A stretch of DNA of 41,069 nucleotides from Comamonadaceae bacterium (GTDB taxonomy: Bacteria; Pseudomonadota; Gammaproteobacteria; Burkholderiales; Burkholderiaceae_C): the NCBI GenBank assembly GCA_947447975.1, contig CANFLU010000027.1:1-41069 (forward strand), written 5' to 3'. The notes beneath the pieces were generated by a model. The model did no database searches and was not told the origin of the DNA. It worked only from the letters and a program-made list of their open reading frames with translations. Position 1 is the first letter of the stretch, and each line of letters starts with the position of its first letter. The translations under genes and the position numbers were made by a program. Shown one piece after another: positions 32,383 through 41,069 of this stretch.

Positions 32383-33570
32383 ATGGAATTAATCGACGCG
32401 ATTGTGGAAAACGCCCCCGCGATGGCTGCTGTGCGACGCGATTTGCACGCCCACCCCGAGCTGTGTTTCAAGGAAGAGCGCACCGCCGATGTGGTCGCCG
32501 CCCAGCTCAGCGCCTGGGGGATTCCCATTCACCGGGGCATGGGCACCACCGGTGTGGTCGGCATCATCCAGGCTGGCAGCTCTACGCGCGCTATCGGCTT
32601 GCGCGCCGACATGGACGCGCTGCCCATGCAGGAATTCAACACCTTTGCCCATGCCAGTCGCCATCCGGGGCGCATGCACGCCTGCGGCCATGACGGTCAT
32701 ACCGCCATGCTGCTGGCCGCCGCCCAGCACCTGGCCCAGCACCGCGACTTCGATGGCACGGTGTATGTGATCTTCCAGCCCGCCGAAGAAGGCGGCGGCG
32801 GGGCGCGCGAGATGATTGCGGACGGACTCTTTGAAAAATTCCCCGTCGAAGCGGTGTTTGGTCTGCACAACTGGCCGGGCGGGGATGTGGGCCAGTTTGC
32901 CGTCAGCCCTGGCCCGGTGATGGCGTCAAGCAATGAATTCAAAATCGTGGTGCGCGGCAAAGGCGGGCATGCAGCGATTCCGCACAACACCATCGATCCG
33001 GTGCCGGTGGCCTGCCAGATGGTGCAGGCGTTCCAGACCATCATCAGCCGCAATATCAAACCCATCGAGGCGGGCGTCATTTCCGTCACCATGATCAACG
33101 CAGGCGAAGCCACCAACGTCATTCCCGATCGCTGCACTTTAGAGGGCACGGTACGCACCTTCACCGTCGAAGTGCTAGACAAAATAGAGACGCGCATGCG
33201 CGAGATCGCCACGCACACTGCCGCCGCTTTTGGCACCGAATGCAGCTTCGAGTTTTCGCGCAATTACCCGCCTACCATCAACTCCGAAGCCGAGGCCTTG
33301 TTTGCACGCAAAGTGATGGCCTCTATCGTCGGCGAAGGCCGGGTGCAAGTGCAGGAGCCGACCATGGGCGCGGAAGATTTTTCCTATATGTTGATGGCCA
33401 AGCCCGGTTGCTATGCCTTTATCGCCAACGGCGACGGCGCACACCGTGAGTTCGGCCACGGCGCGGGTCCCTGCATGCTGCACAACCCGAGCTACGACTT
33501 CAATGACGCTTTGTTGCCGCTAGGCGCCACCTACTGGGTGCGACTGGCGCAGGCTTGGCTGGCGCGATAA
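32383..33570 (+). CDS. M20-family amidohydrolase (HipO/aminoacylase-like)
   Basis: A 395-residue M20 metallopeptidase-fold amidohydrolase. Metal and catalytic motifs are in order: RADMDALPMQE, MHACGHDGHTAMLLAAA, QPAEEGGGGAREMI, GLHNWPG, and VTMINAGEATNVIPDRCTLEGTVR in the lid domain, with EPTMGAEDFSYM near the C-terminus. Such enzymes cleave N-acyl or N-aryl amino acids (hippurate, N-acetyl amino acids). ATG 32383 lies 128 bp from the divergent molybdopterin gene. The frame opens earlier but that sequence is not family-like. The exact substrate is unclear. Confidence 0.87.
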   Translation: MELIDAIVENAPAMAAVRRDLHAHPELCFKEERTADVVAAQLSAWGIPIHRGMGTTGVVGIIQAGSSTRAIGLRADMDALPMQEFNTFAHASRHPGRMHACGHDGHTAMLLAAAQHLAQHRDFDGTVYVIFQPAEEGGGGAREMIADGLFEKFPVEAVFGLHNWPGGDVGQFAVSPGPVMASSNEFKIVVRGKGGHAAIPHNTIDPVPVACQMVQAFQTIISRNIKPIEAGVISVTMINAGEATNVIPDRCTLEGTVRTFTVEVLDKIETRMREIATHTAAAFGTECSFEFSRNYPPTINSEAEALFARKVMASIVGEGRVQVQEPTMGAEDFSYMLMAKPGCYAFIANGDGAHREFGHGAGPCMLHNPSYDFNDALLPLGATYWVRLAQAWLAR

Positions 33571-33572
33571 GA

Positions 33573-34343
33573 CTAGGTGGGCGCAAAGCGTTGCGCTGCC
33601 ATCTGCAGCAGGCCATCAAAAATCAGGTTGTCCACCAGTTCGAAAGGGCGGGTCATGGACGGCGCCATTTTCCATCCGGCACCGCCGGTCATGATGCACA
33701 GGGGTTCGCCGCCGCAGTGGCTGCGTACATGTTGCACCATGCATTCCACCGCACCCGCAATCGCGTAGGTGCCGCCGCTGGTCAGCGCATCGCTGGTATT
33801 GGTGGGGAAAGGTCGCACCTCGCCAGTGGGCACGTGCAAACCGGCGGTGCCGGACTCCAGGGCGCGCAGCATGATGCCGTGGCCCGGAATAATCATGCCG
33901 CCTAAAAAGCGCCCGTCGGCAGATACGGCCTCCACGGTCACCGCGGTACCCACCATTACCACCACCATGGGCCTAGGCGTACCCTGGGCCAGCATGCGGT
34001 GGTAGGCGCCGATGATGGCCACCCAGCGGTCCGCGCCCAAGCGGGTGGGGTGGTCGTAGCCATTGCTGACGCCGGCCTCGCTGTCGCTGGCCACCACCCA
34101 TTGGGGGGTGACATCCCACAGTTCCATTTGCAGTTCGACGCGGCGCTTCACGGCGTCCCCAGCGACTACGCTACCCAGTACCTGTTTCGGTGCGGGAAGG
34201 CGGCTCCAGGCGCCATCGGCCAGCTTGTCGATGTTTTCCAAAAACTCCGCGCCTTGGGCCAGCAGGGCTGCGCCGGGATGCGCTGCGCGGTACTGGGCCC
34301 ATTTGAGGCGGGTGTTGCCGATATCGAGCGCCAGAAAAGTCAT
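33573..34343 (-). CDS. coaX: type III pantothenate kinase
   Basis: A 256-residue type III pantothenate kinase, the first step of coenzyme A synthesis. The phosphate-binding motif is [13 protein letters not shown] at residues 3-15; [11 protein letters not shown] and [10 protein letters not shown] are the substrate and nucleotide motifs. The GTAVTVE segment is preceded by MV, where the commonest form of the family has Asp-containing DxGTAxTxD, a variation seen in some betaproteobacterial members. ATG 34343 ([10 protein letters not shown]) fits the family; the longer frame to 34376 adds a non-conserved leader. It ends 3 nt from the convergent M20 gene. It is divergent from icmF. Confidence 0.88.
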   Translation of the reverse strand: MTFLALDIGNTRLKWAQYRAAHPGAALLAQGAEFLENIDKLADGAWSRLPAPKQVLGSVVAGDAVKRRVELQMELWDVTPQWVVASDSEAGVSNGYDHPTRLGADRWVAIIGAYHRMLAQGTPRPMVVVMVGTAVTVEAVSADGRFLGGMIIPGHGIMLRALESGTAGLHVPTGEVRPFPTNTSDALTSGGTYAIAGAVECMVQHVRSHCGGEPLCIMTGGAGWKMAPSMTRPFELVDNLIFDGLLQMAAQRFAPT

Positions 34344-34396
34344 AAACAAAGGAAAGTTTGGGCGCATTATCGCCAAGCGCTGGGAATGGTTTACAG

Positions 34397-34418
34397 TTGA
34401 CGTTTACGTAAACGTCAA
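34397..34418. promoter_or_regulatory. 22-bp perfect palindrome in the coaX-icmF gap
   Basis: The site consists of TTGACGTTTAC joined directly to its exact reverse complement. It lies in the 123-bp divergent gap, 49 bp upstream of the icmF ATG and 54 bp upstream of the coaX ATG. Its TTTACGTAAA core resembles sites of MerR-type regulators (LiuR) of branched-chain acyl-CoA breakdown in proteobacteria, which would suit icmF. That match is from memory and unverified. Confidence 0.6.
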
Positions 34419-34466
34419 TGCCGGCTACGGCAGACGCTCTCGCACCCGCACCAAGGCTGTTTCACT

Positions 34467-37400
34467 ATGACCGATTTATCCGCAGAATTCAAGGCGCTTG
34501 CCAATTACCGGCCCACGCACAAAGTGCGTTTTGTCACCGCCGCCAGTCTGTTTGACGGGCATGACGCCGCGATCAACATCATGCGCCGCATCCTGCAAGG
34601 CATGGGCACCGAAGTGATCCACCTCGGCCACAACCGCAGCGTCGAAGAAGTGGTCACCGCTGCCTTGCAAGAAGACGTGCAGGGCATTGCGATTAGCTCC
34701 TACCAGGGCGGGCATGTGGAGTATTTCAAGTACATGGTGGATTTGCTCAAAAGCCGGGGCGGTGCGCATATCCAGGTGTTTGGCGGCGGCGGCGGGGTGA
34801 TCGTCCCGGCCGAAATCCGCGAATTGCAAAGTTATGGCGTCAGCCGCATTTACAGCCCGGAAGACGGGCAAAAAATGGGCTTGGCCGGCATGATCGGCGA
34901 AATGGTGATGCGTTGCGACCGCGAGCTAAGCAGCTTCGCTCCCAAAGAGTTAGCCGCCATCCAAGGCCATAGTGACGCCGCTTGGCGCGCGCTCGCGCAA
35001 TTGATGACCGCTGTCGAAGCCGGCAAGGTGGCGCCCGAACTGTTGCAAGCAGTCCGAAGCCAGGCCGCTGCGGCCCAAGTGCCCACCATTGGCATCACCG
35101 GCACCGGCGGCGCCGGTAAATCCTCGCTCACTGACGAACTGATTCGTCGCTTCCGTCTGGATTTGGGCGACAGCTTGCGTATGGCTGTGATCTCCATCGA
35201 CCCCTCGCGCCGCAAAAGTGGTGGCGCGCTGCTGGGTGACCGCATCCGTATGAACGCCATTGCACCCTGGGCCGCAGGCCAGAACGCGCCGCGCGTATTC
35301 ATGCGCTCGCTGGCCACGCGCGAATTCGGCTCGGAAATTAGCCAAGCCCTGCCCGACGCGATCGCCGCGTGCAAGGCCGCAGGCTTTGACCTGATTGTGG
35401 TCGAGACCTCGGGCATAGGCCAAGGCGACGCCGCCATCGTGCCCTTGGTCGATGTGCCCTTGTACGTCATGACGCCGGAGTTTGGCGCTGCCAGCCAGTT
35501 GGAAAAAATCGACATGCTGGACTTTGCCGAATTTGTGGCCATCAACAAGTTCGACCGCAAAGGCGCGGGTGACGCGCTGCGTGATGTGTCCAAGCAAGTA
35601 CAGCGCAACCGCGAAGCCTGGGGCCAGCCTTTCGAGGCCATGCCGGTGTTTGGCACCATGGCCGCGCGTTTTAACGATGATGGCGTGACCGCGCTATACC
35701 AGGCCATGCTGCTGCGTTTGCAGGCCCTGGGCTTGCAAACGCCAACACAAGGCGCCTTGCCGCGTGTGAACGTGCGCTTTAGCTCCAACCAAACCCCGGT
35801 GGTGCCCCCGGCGCGCACCCGCTATTTGTCGGAGATCAGCGACACCGTGCGTGGCTACAAAAAGCGCGCGCGCGCCCAGGCCGCGCTGGCCCGCGAAATC
35901 CAGCAACTGCGCGCCGCTGCAGTCATGCTGCAAGTGGACCGCCCGGCCAAAGCGCGTGCCGCCGAAGCCGCGCTGGCATTGGCCGGTGAGCGCGAAGTGC
36001 AGCAACACGCCGATGCCCGCGCACTGCTGACACAGTGGCCCCAGATGCAGCAGGATTACGCGGGCAGCGAACTGGTGGTTACCGTGCGCGACAAAGAGAT
36101 ACGCACTGCGCTGACTACCACGTCCCTCAGCGGCACGGTGATCCCCAAAGTGGCGCTGCCCAAGTACCAGGACCATGGCGAAATCTTGCAGTGGCTGATG
36201 CTGGACAACGTGCCCGGTCACTACCCCTATACCGCCGGTACTTTCACCTTTAAGCGCGAGGGCGAAGAACCCACCCGCATGTTCGCCGGCGAAGGCGATG
36301 CCTTTCGCACCAACACCCGTTTCAAGCTACTCAGCCAGGGCATGCCGGCCAAGCGCCTGTCTACCGCTTTTGACTCGGTCACTCTCTACGGTAACGACCC
36401 GGATTTGCGGCCGGACATCTACGGCAAAGTGGGTAACTCGGGCGTGAGTATTGCCACCTTGGAAGACATGAAAGTGTTGTACGGCGGATTCGATTTGTGC
36501 AGCCCCAGCACCAGCGTGTCTATGACCATCAACGGGCCGGCACCCAGTATCTTGGCTATGTTCATGAACACGGCAATGGACCAAAACCTGGACAAGTTCC
36601 GTGCCGAGAAGGGCCGCGAGCCGGATGCGCAAGAAGCCGCCGACATCCGCGCCTGGGTCAAGCAAAACGTGCGCGGCACGGTGCAGGCCGATATCCTGAA
36701 AGAAGACCAAGGCCAGAACACTTGCATTTTTTCCACTGAGTTTTCACTCAAGGTCATGGGCGATGTGGCACAGTATTTTGTGGACCATAAGGTGCGCAAT
36801 TTCTATAGCGTTTCCATCAGCGGTTATCACATTGCCGAAGCCGGCGCCAACCCGATTTCGCAACTGGCCTTTACGTTGTCCAATGGCTTTACTTTTGTAG
36901 AAGCCTACTTGGCGCGCGGCATGCACATCGACGACTTTGCGCCCAACCTGTCCTTCTTTTTCAGCAACGGCATGGACCCGGAATACACGGTCATGGGCCG
37001 CGTGGCGCGGCGCATCTGGGCGGTGGCGATGAGAGAAAAATACGGTGCTAATGAGCGCAGCCAAAAACTGAAATACCACATCCAAACCAGTGGCCGCAGC
37101 CTGCACGCACAAGAGATCCAGTTCAACGATATACGCACCACGCTGCAAGCGCTGATCGCGATTTACGACAACTGCAATAGTCTGCACACCAACGCCTTTG
37201 ACGAGGCCATCACCACCCCCACCGAAGACAGCGTGCGTCGGGCTATGGCGATTCAGCTCATCATCAACCGCGAATGGGGGCTGGCGAAAAACGAAAACCC
37301 TTCGCAAGGCGCATTCATCATCGAGGAATTGACCGAGCTACTGGAAGAGGCGGTGCTGGCCGAGTTTGAAAAAATCTCCGAGCGTGGCGGTGTCTTGGGT

Positions 37401-37772
37401 GCCATGGAAACCGGCTACCAGCGCGGCAAGATTCAGGACGAATCCATGCATTACGAAATGCTCAAGCACACGGGTGAGCTGCCCATCATCGGCGTCAACA
37501 CCTTCCGCAATCCGCATGGCGAGCAAGTGCTCGAAACCCTGGAGCTGGCGCGCAGCACCCCACAAGAAAAAGAAAGCCAGTTGGCGCGCCTAGAGGCTTT
37601 TCACGCGGCGCATGCCCATGAAGCACCGGCCATGCTCAAGCGCTTGCAGCAGGCGGTGATGGACAACGGTAATGTGTTTGAGGTGCTGATGGACGCGGTG
37701 CGCGTCTGCTCGCTCGGTCAGATTACCAATGCCTTGTTTGAAGTAGGCGGGCAATACCGGCGCAATATGTAA
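34467..37772 (+). CDS. icmF: fused isobutyryl-CoA mutase (B12-dependent) with MeaI-type GTPase
   Basis: A 1101-residue fused mutase that interconverts isobutyryl-CoA and n-butyryl-CoA with adenosylcobalamin. Three parts are visible: a B12-binding domain with DGHDAAI from about residue 30, a MeaI-like G-protein chaperone with P-loop GTGGAGKS at 212-219 and NKFD near 370, and a C-terminal substrate-binding barrel (from about 560; [75 protein letters not shown]). Length matches IcmF. It links branched-chain and butyrate-type acyl-CoA metabolism and needs B12, which the CobST-like pair may or may not help supply. It ends 1 nt from the convergent alkB. Confidence 0.94.
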   Translation: MTDLSAEFKALANYRPTHKVRFVTAASLFDGHDAAINIMRRILQGMGTEVIHLGHNRSVEEVVTAALQEDVQGIAISSYQGGHVEYFKYMVDLLKSRGGAHIQVFGGGGGVIVPAEIRELQSYGVSRIYSPEDGQKMGLAGMIGEMVMRCDRELSSFAPKELAAIQGHSDAAWRALAQLMTAVEAGKVAPELLQAVRSQAAAAQVPTIGITGTGGAGKSSLTDELIRRFRLDLGDSLRMAVISIDPSRRKSGGALLGDRIRMNAIAPWAAGQNAPRVFMRSLATREFGSEISQALPDAIAACKAAGFDLIVVETSGIGQGDAAIVPLVDVPLYVMTPEFGAASQLEKIDMLDFAEFVAINKFDRKGAGDALRDVSKQVQRNREAWGQPFEAMPVFGTMAARFNDDGVTALYQAMLLRLQALGLQTPTQGALPRVNVRFSSNQTPVVPPARTRYLSEISDTVRGYKKRARAQAALAREIQQLRAAAVMLQVDRPAKARAAEAALALAGEREVQQHADARALLTQWPQMQQDYAGSELVVTVRDKEIRTALTTTSLSGTVIPKVALPKYQDHGEILQWLMLDNVPGHYPYTAGTFTFKREGEEPTRMFAGEGDAFRTNTRFKLLSQGMPAKRLSTAFDSVTLYGNDPDLRPDIYGKVGNSGVSIATLEDMKVLYGGFDLCSPSTSVSMTINGPAPSILAMFMNTAMDQNLDKFRAEKGREPDAQEAADIRAWVKQNVRGTVQADILKEDQGQNTCIFSTEFSLKVMGDVAQYFVDHKVRNFYSVSISGYHIAEAGANPISQLAFTLSNGFTFVEAYLARGMHIDDFAPNLSFFFSNGMDPEYTVMGRVARRIWAVAMREKYGANERSQKLKYHIQTSGRSLHAQEIQFNDIRTTLQALIAIYDNCNSLHTNAFDEAITTPTEDSVRRAMAIQLIINREWGLAKNENPSQGAFIIEELTELLEEAVLAEFEKISERGGVLGAMETGYQRGKIQDESMHYEMLKHTGELPIIGVNTFRNPHGEQVLETLELARSTPQEKESQLARLEAFHAAHAHEAPAMLKRLQQAVMDNGNVFEVLMDAVRVCSLGQITNALFEVGGQYRRNM

Positions 37773-37773
37773 T

Positions 37774-38958
37774 TCAGGCCCTTGGCGCTGTGGCTTCGAT
37801 CAGGCCGTAGCGTTGCACCAGCGCAGCGCGCTGCGAGGGTTCGATATTGATTTCGGTAGCATGGCGGCCCACGCGTTCTAGTAAACGCTTGTCCATGATC
37901 CAAAACCACAGTGGCGGGATGTAGGCCACCACAAACATGCCAAAGTAACCGCTGGGCAGCGTGGGCAAGTCCTCGAAATGGCGCAGCGACTGGTAGCGCC
38001 GCAGCGGATGCGCATGGTGGTCCGAGTGGCGCTGTAGCTGAAACAAAATCCAGTTTGAAAAAATATGGTTGCTGTTCCAGGAATGGTGCGGCTTGCAAGT
38101 CTCGTAGCGCCCATTGCTGCTTTGCTGGCGCAGCAAGCCGTAATGCTCTACATAGTTGGCCGAGGTCAACTGAAAGTTCGCCCAGAAAGCCGCCGGGATG
38201 AGAAACAGCAAAATCTGCGGCCCCAAGCAAACCATCAAAGTGGCCCATAGCAGCAGGGTGAGCAGAGCCGGTTGCAGGATATGGTTGTGCCAAGAAAACA
38301 CGGCCAAACCAGCCTGGCGCAGGCGTGTGCTTTCCAGCTCCCACGCGCGCACCCAGGCGCCAGGCATTTCACGCAAAACGAAGCGGTAAATCGATTCGCC
38401 CATGCGTGACGATGCAGGGTCTAGCGGCGTGGCTGCATCGCGGTGGTGGCCGCGGTTGTGCTCAATAAAAAAATGCCCATAGGCCGAAGGCGCCAACACG
38501 ACTTTGGCCAGCGCTTTCTCTAGCGCGGTATTTTTATGCCCCAATTCGTGGCCCAGGTTGATACAAAAACCACCGACGGCGCCACATATCATTACCATCG
38601 CCAACCAGCCGTGCAGCGGCAAATCGTGTGTCGCGACAAACCAGGCGCTGAAAATAAACGCAGCCCATAGCACTGGCGCCAAAAGGTAGGTAATCCAGCG
38701 GTAAAAGCGGTCTGCTTCTAGGGCCGGGACCGCCGATTCGGGCGGGTTACTCAGGTCTTCCCCCATGAAGTAATCGATCAAGGGAATAAAGCCGTAGAAA
38801 AACAAGACCGGCGCCCAGAGCAAGCGGGCATCGCCCGTCCAAACCATCAAGCCTGGACCGACCAGCACGGTGGTCGGGACCAACAGCGACAAAAGCCAAG
38901 CGTAGCGCTTGCGGTCCCGGTAGGGCGTGTCGGGCAGGGTAGGGAGGGTGGCTTGCAT
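37774..38958 (-). CDS. alkB: alkane 1-monooxygenase (AlkB family)
   Basis: A 394-residue integral-membrane di-iron hydroxylase. The histidine clusters of AlkB are intact: HELGHK at 137-142, EHNRGHH at 166-172, YVEHYGL, and LQRHSDHH near the C-terminus. Several hydrophobic helices lie in the N-terminal half. It would oxidise medium-chain alkanes to alcohols, with electrons from rubredoxin, which is not encoded nearby. ATG 38958 gives the normal family length; the open frame continues to 39444 through repeat-like DNA and is not used. It is tail-to-tail with icmF. Related fatty-acid or xylene monooxygenases share the motifs, so the substrate is uncertain. Confidence 0.9.
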   Translation of the reverse strand: MQATLPTLPDTPYRDRKRYAWLLSLLVPTTVLVGPGLMVWTGDARLLWAPVLFFYGFIPLIDYFMGEDLSNPPESAVPALEADRFYRWITYLLAPVLWAAFIFSAWFVATHDLPLHGWLAMVMICGAVGGFCINLGHELGHKNTALEKALAKVVLAPSAYGHFFIEHNRGHHRDAATPLDPASSRMGESIYRFVLREMPGAWVRAWELESTRLRQAGLAVFSWHNHILQPALLTLLLWATLMVCLGPQILLFLIPAAFWANFQLTSANYVEHYGLLRQQSSNGRYETCKPHHSWNSNHIFSNWILFQLQRHSDHHAHPLRRYQSLRHFEDLPTLPSGYFGMFVVAYIPPLWFWIMDKRLLERVGRHATEINIEPSQRAALVQRYGLIEATAPRA

Positions 38959-39302
38959 AGCAGCTAGATTACCACTTGTGTGCCTTAGCGCCAGTTTTTT
39001 CCTACTGGCTGCCAAATGCCTGCCGCAGGCCTTACTTTTCATTGCTTTGCTTAAGAAAAGGTGAGCAAAAGAAAGGCGAGCCCAAGGCCGTTCCCCTGCG
39101 GGGTATCTTGCGCTACTCGCGCCGCCCGGGGCTGGGCGCAAACTCGCTTCGCTCAGACAAGCGCCCAACCTTATCCGTGCGCCGCTGCGTTGCTCAGCAC
39201 GGCCTAATGGCACGGGGAGCCCGAAAATCGCGTGTGCTCGTTCGCTTCGCTGACCTTGCACACGCTGGTGGGCGAAGGCCGCGCGCGCGACAGGCGCCGC
39301 TC

Positions 39303-39334
39303 CCGCAGCCAAAACCGCAGCCAAAACCGCAGCC
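39303..39334. repeat. 12-bp tandem repeat, 2.7 copies
   Basis: CCGCAGCCAAAA is repeated twice, followed by CCGCAGCC, without mismatch. It lies in the non-coding gap upstream of alkB. Too short to imply a function; it may vary in copy number between strains. Confidence 0.85.
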
Positions 39335-39460
39335 GCGCCAACCCCAAGCCATTCACTACGACTGCCACGTTCCCCAATCGGGGCAAACCAACCCGCACGG
39401 CAACGCCCCGAATCAAACCCCCTAAGCCAAGCGCAAAGAACCAAATGGGGTATTCAAGCT

Positions 39461-39507
39461 CCCCTTCACCCCGGCGGGGGTGAAGGGGCGGGGGGGAAGC
39501 GGGGGGC
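39461..39507. other. 12-bp hairpin merged with a G-run tract (possible G-quadruplex)
   Basis: CCCCTTCACCCC (39461-39472) and GGGGTGAAGGGG (39477-39488) form a perfect stem with a 4-nt loop. The 3' arm runs on into further G blocks, giving at least four runs of four or more G separated by short spacers up to 39507. This could fold as a hairpin or as a G-quadruplex on the plus strand. It lies 30-77 bp beyond the stop of the alpha/beta hydrolase gene (minus strand) and could end its transcript, but lacks a U tail. Confidence 0.55.
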
Positions 39508-39537
39508 GAACAACAGTCCCACAGGGAAAATTGTTGA

Positions 39538-40422
39538 TCAATCTCCAAGCCGCTCCACCAACCAATGACACAAAGCACTGTCCGCACTTTCAAAACCGTG
39601 GATCACCGTGAAATGGTTAGCGCCCTCGATAGCGCGCAACTCGGCGCTATTGCCTTGCGCCGTCCAAGCGCTGTACATAAGCCGGGCTTGCCGGTCGAAC
39701 TCGTTTGTCTCTGCGCCGCCCCAAGTAATCCAGAGCGGCGTCTTGCAAGGCCGCGCCATAAAGGCCGGGCTGTTGCGGCGGATGACACCATCGTCTAGTT
39801 GGATCATGGGCTGCAAATAGCTAAAGCGCAGCGGCGTGATGTCGTAAATCCCGCTGATGCAGACAGCCGCTTTGATTGGGTCTTGCGCCAGCCCGTAGTC
39901 CCGCACCCATTCGGTTTGTAGGCACATGGCCGTCAGATGCCCGCCCGCGGAATGTCCACCGACTGCGATGCGCTCTGGGTCGCCGCCGTACTCGGCGATA
40001 TGGCGCACTGTCCAGGCCACGGCTGCCCGCACTTGGCGCGTGATTTCGTCAATCGTCACATGCGGGCATAGCGCGTAATTCACCACCACCGTGGTGATGC
40101 CGCGCGCCTGCAAACCCAGCGCCACACCGCTAAATTCTTTGCTGGTCAATGCCCGCCAATAGCCACCGTGGATGAACACAAATACCGGCGCATTGGCTTG
40201 CGCTGCCGGAAAAATATCCAGCGTTTCATGCAGCGTCGGCCCAAAGGGAATGTCTAAGGTGCAGCGCAGCGTGGCGCGTGCGTGCTGTGCCCGCTCGACG
40301 TAATGCCGCCCGGGCGCGGCCGGGTCGGGCAGGGTGAGCGAGGTGTTGTACTGCGCGTCAATCTGGGCTTGCTGGGTGAATTCGCGGTACAGCGGCGGGA
40401 CGCCGGGGGTCGCTTGTGTCAT
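39538..40422 (-). CDS. alpha/beta hydrolase, arylformamidase-like
   Basis: A 294-residue alpha/beta hydrolase. The oxyanion-hole motif is FIHGGYWRAL (about residues 83-92) and the nucleophile serine is in GGHSAGG (about 155-161); an Asp/Glu-containing strand and a C-terminal His (GANHFTVIHG) complete the triad. HGGYW plus GHSAGG is typical of the kynurenine formamidase / carboxylesterase subgroup. No tryptophan-degradation gene is adjacent, so an esterase or amidase role is all that can be stated. No signal peptide. Confidence 0.84.
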   Translation of the reverse strand: MTQATPGVPPLYREFTQQAQIDAQYNTSLTLPDPAAPGRHYVERAQHARATLRCTLDIPFGPTLHETLDIFPAAQANAPVFVFIHGGYWRALTSKEFSGVALGLQARGITTVVVNYALCPHVTIDEITRQVRAAVAWTVRHIAEYGGDPERIAVGGHSAGGHLTAMCLQTEWVRDYGLAQDPIKAAVCISGIYDITPLRFSYLQPMIQLDDGVIRRNSPAFMARPCKTPLWITWGGAETNEFDRQARLMYSAWTAQGNSAELRAIEGANHFTVIHGFESADSALCHWLVERLGD

Positions 40423-40475
40423 TGCCTTAACCTCTTCATGAATAGTCTTTACATGCCTAGCAAGTGCATCTGCAC

Positions 40476-41069
40476 TTAGACCAGCCGCACCTTAACGCTC
40501 TTGCCCTTGATACGCCCGGCGTTGAGCTTGGCGCAAGCCGCCTGCGCGATGTCTCGGGCCACGGCGACAAAGGTACAAAACTCGGTGACCTGGATTTTGC
40601 CGATGTGCTCGCGGGTATAGGCCGGGCCGCCCTCCGCATTGGTGAGCGCACCCAGCACATCACCGGCACGGATTTTCTCTTTGCGACCACCCAGAATTTG
40701 TAGCGTCACCATAGGTGCTAGCAAGGGATCATCGCTGGCCGGAGTCAGGGTGTCCAGGCCATACCAGGTGCTGGACATTTTTTGATAGACCTCGATGGCA
40801 CCGACTCGGCCCATGTCGTTGAGCGTGGCCAAACTCAGCGCCAGGCCCGCAGCGCCGGCGCGCCCAGTGCGGCCTACGCGGTGCACATGCACTTGCGGGT
40901 CGGGGGTGATGTCCACATTGATGACGGCGGCCAGTTGGTCAATGTCCAGCCCGCGCGAGGCCACGTCGGTCGCTACCAGTACCGCGCAACTGCGGTTGGC
41001 AAACTGTGCCAGCACCTGGTCGCGCTCGCGCTGTTCTAGCTCGCCGTACAAAGCTTGGGCGTCTATGCC
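40476..41069 (-). CDS. dbpA: ATP-dependent RNA helicase DbpA, 3' part (5' end outside window)
   Basis: The C-terminal 197 residues of a DEAD-box RNA helicase; the frame is open to the window edge and contains no valid start. Helicase motifs V and VI are present: VLVATDVASRGLDI and HRVGRTGRAG. After about 70 residues comes the DbpA RNA-binding domain (PMVTLQILGGRKEKIRAGDVLGALTN to GRIKGKSVKVRLV), which binds hairpin 92 of 23S rRNA during large-subunit assembly. That domain supports DbpA over other DEAD-box helicases. The 53 nt between it and the upstream hydrolase stop-start hold nothing notable. Confidence 0.9.
   Translation of the reverse strand, partial: GIDAQALYGELEQRERDQVLAQFANRSCAVLVATDVASRGLDIDQLAAVINVDITPDPQVHVHRVGRTGRAGAAGLALSLATLNDMGRVGAIEVYQKMSSTWYGLDTLTPASDDPLLAPMVTLQILGGRKEKIRAGDVLGALTNAEGGPAYTREHIGKIQVTEFCTFVAVARDIAQAACAKLNAGRIKGKSVKVRLV

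Larger units (their letters stand above)
38959..39537. other. 579-bp non-coding gap with repeat-like DNA
   Basis: No gene is credible in this gap between alkB and the alpha/beta hydrolase. From about 39040 to 39250 it has the look of a dispersed intergenic element of Burkholderiales: an AAAAGGTGAGCAAAAGAAAG stretch, then GC-rich short inverted motifs such as CTCGCTTCGCTCAG and GTTCGCTTCGCTGAC. A 12-bp tandem repeat follows at 39303, and a 12-bp hairpin with a G-rich tail at 39461-39507. Open frames here shift between strands and match no family. Confidence 0.55.

Noticed and set aside
38959..39444. 162-residue N-terminal extension of alkB
   Set aside because: The sequence is repeat-like, lacks family similarity, and AlkB of normal length begins at 38958.

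Overview
This window looks like chromosomal DNA of a betaproteobacterium of the order Burkholderiales, probably near Comamonadaceae. The reasons are the rpmJ-rpsM-rpsK-rpsD-rpoA-rplQ order with beta-type protein sequences, a Bug-type solute receptor, a Burkholderiales-style CoaX, and fairly GC-rich coding DNA. The family placement is inference. I see no insertion sequence, phage gene, integrase or CRISPR array.

Layout. 1-3.4 kb: the end of the ribosomal alpha operon, then an initiator tRNA-Met and a strong terminator. 3.5-4.0 kb: a secreted DUF2059 protein. 4.1-11.6 kb (minus strand): an apparent operon xsc-pta-soeA-soeB-soeC, with a divergent IclR regulator at 11.75 kb. 12.7-15.5 kb: an unlinked CobS/CobT-like pair. 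15.6-21.5 kb (minus): a minor-pilin operon running from a FimV-like repeat protein through fimT, pilV, pilW, pilX and a short pilY1 to a pilE-like pilin. 21.7-25.7 kb (plus): Bug receptor-sauS-sauT. 25.7-27.9 kb: an ArgP-like LysR regulator divergent from alanine dehydrogenase. 27.9-41 kb: mixed metabolic genes, namely an enoyl-CoA hydratase, a duplicated DsbA-like/HCCA-isomerase protein, a stand-alone molybdopterin oxidoreductase, an M20 amidohydrolase, coaX, the B12-dependent fused mutase icmF, alkB, an alpha/beta hydrolase and the 3' part of dbpA.

How the genes fit together. The main theme is C2-sulfonate breakdown. SauT would activate sulfoacetate to sulfoacetyl-CoA and SauS would reduce it to sulfoacetaldehyde. 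Xsc would split that into acetyl phosphate and sulfite. The Ptb-type acyltransferase would give acetyl-CoA, and SoeABC would oxidise the toxic sulfite to sulfate at the inner face of the membrane, feeding electrons to quinone. The two halves of this route lie in separate clusters with CobST and pilus genes between them. The xsc promoter region carries two near-identical 15-bp sites that look like IclR operators. Taurine:pyruvate aminotransferase, a sulfite/sulfate exporter and TctAB membrane subunits are not seen here, so taurine use and uptake remain open.

The functions of the sulfonate genes rest on family resemblance and gene context, not on any search or experiment.
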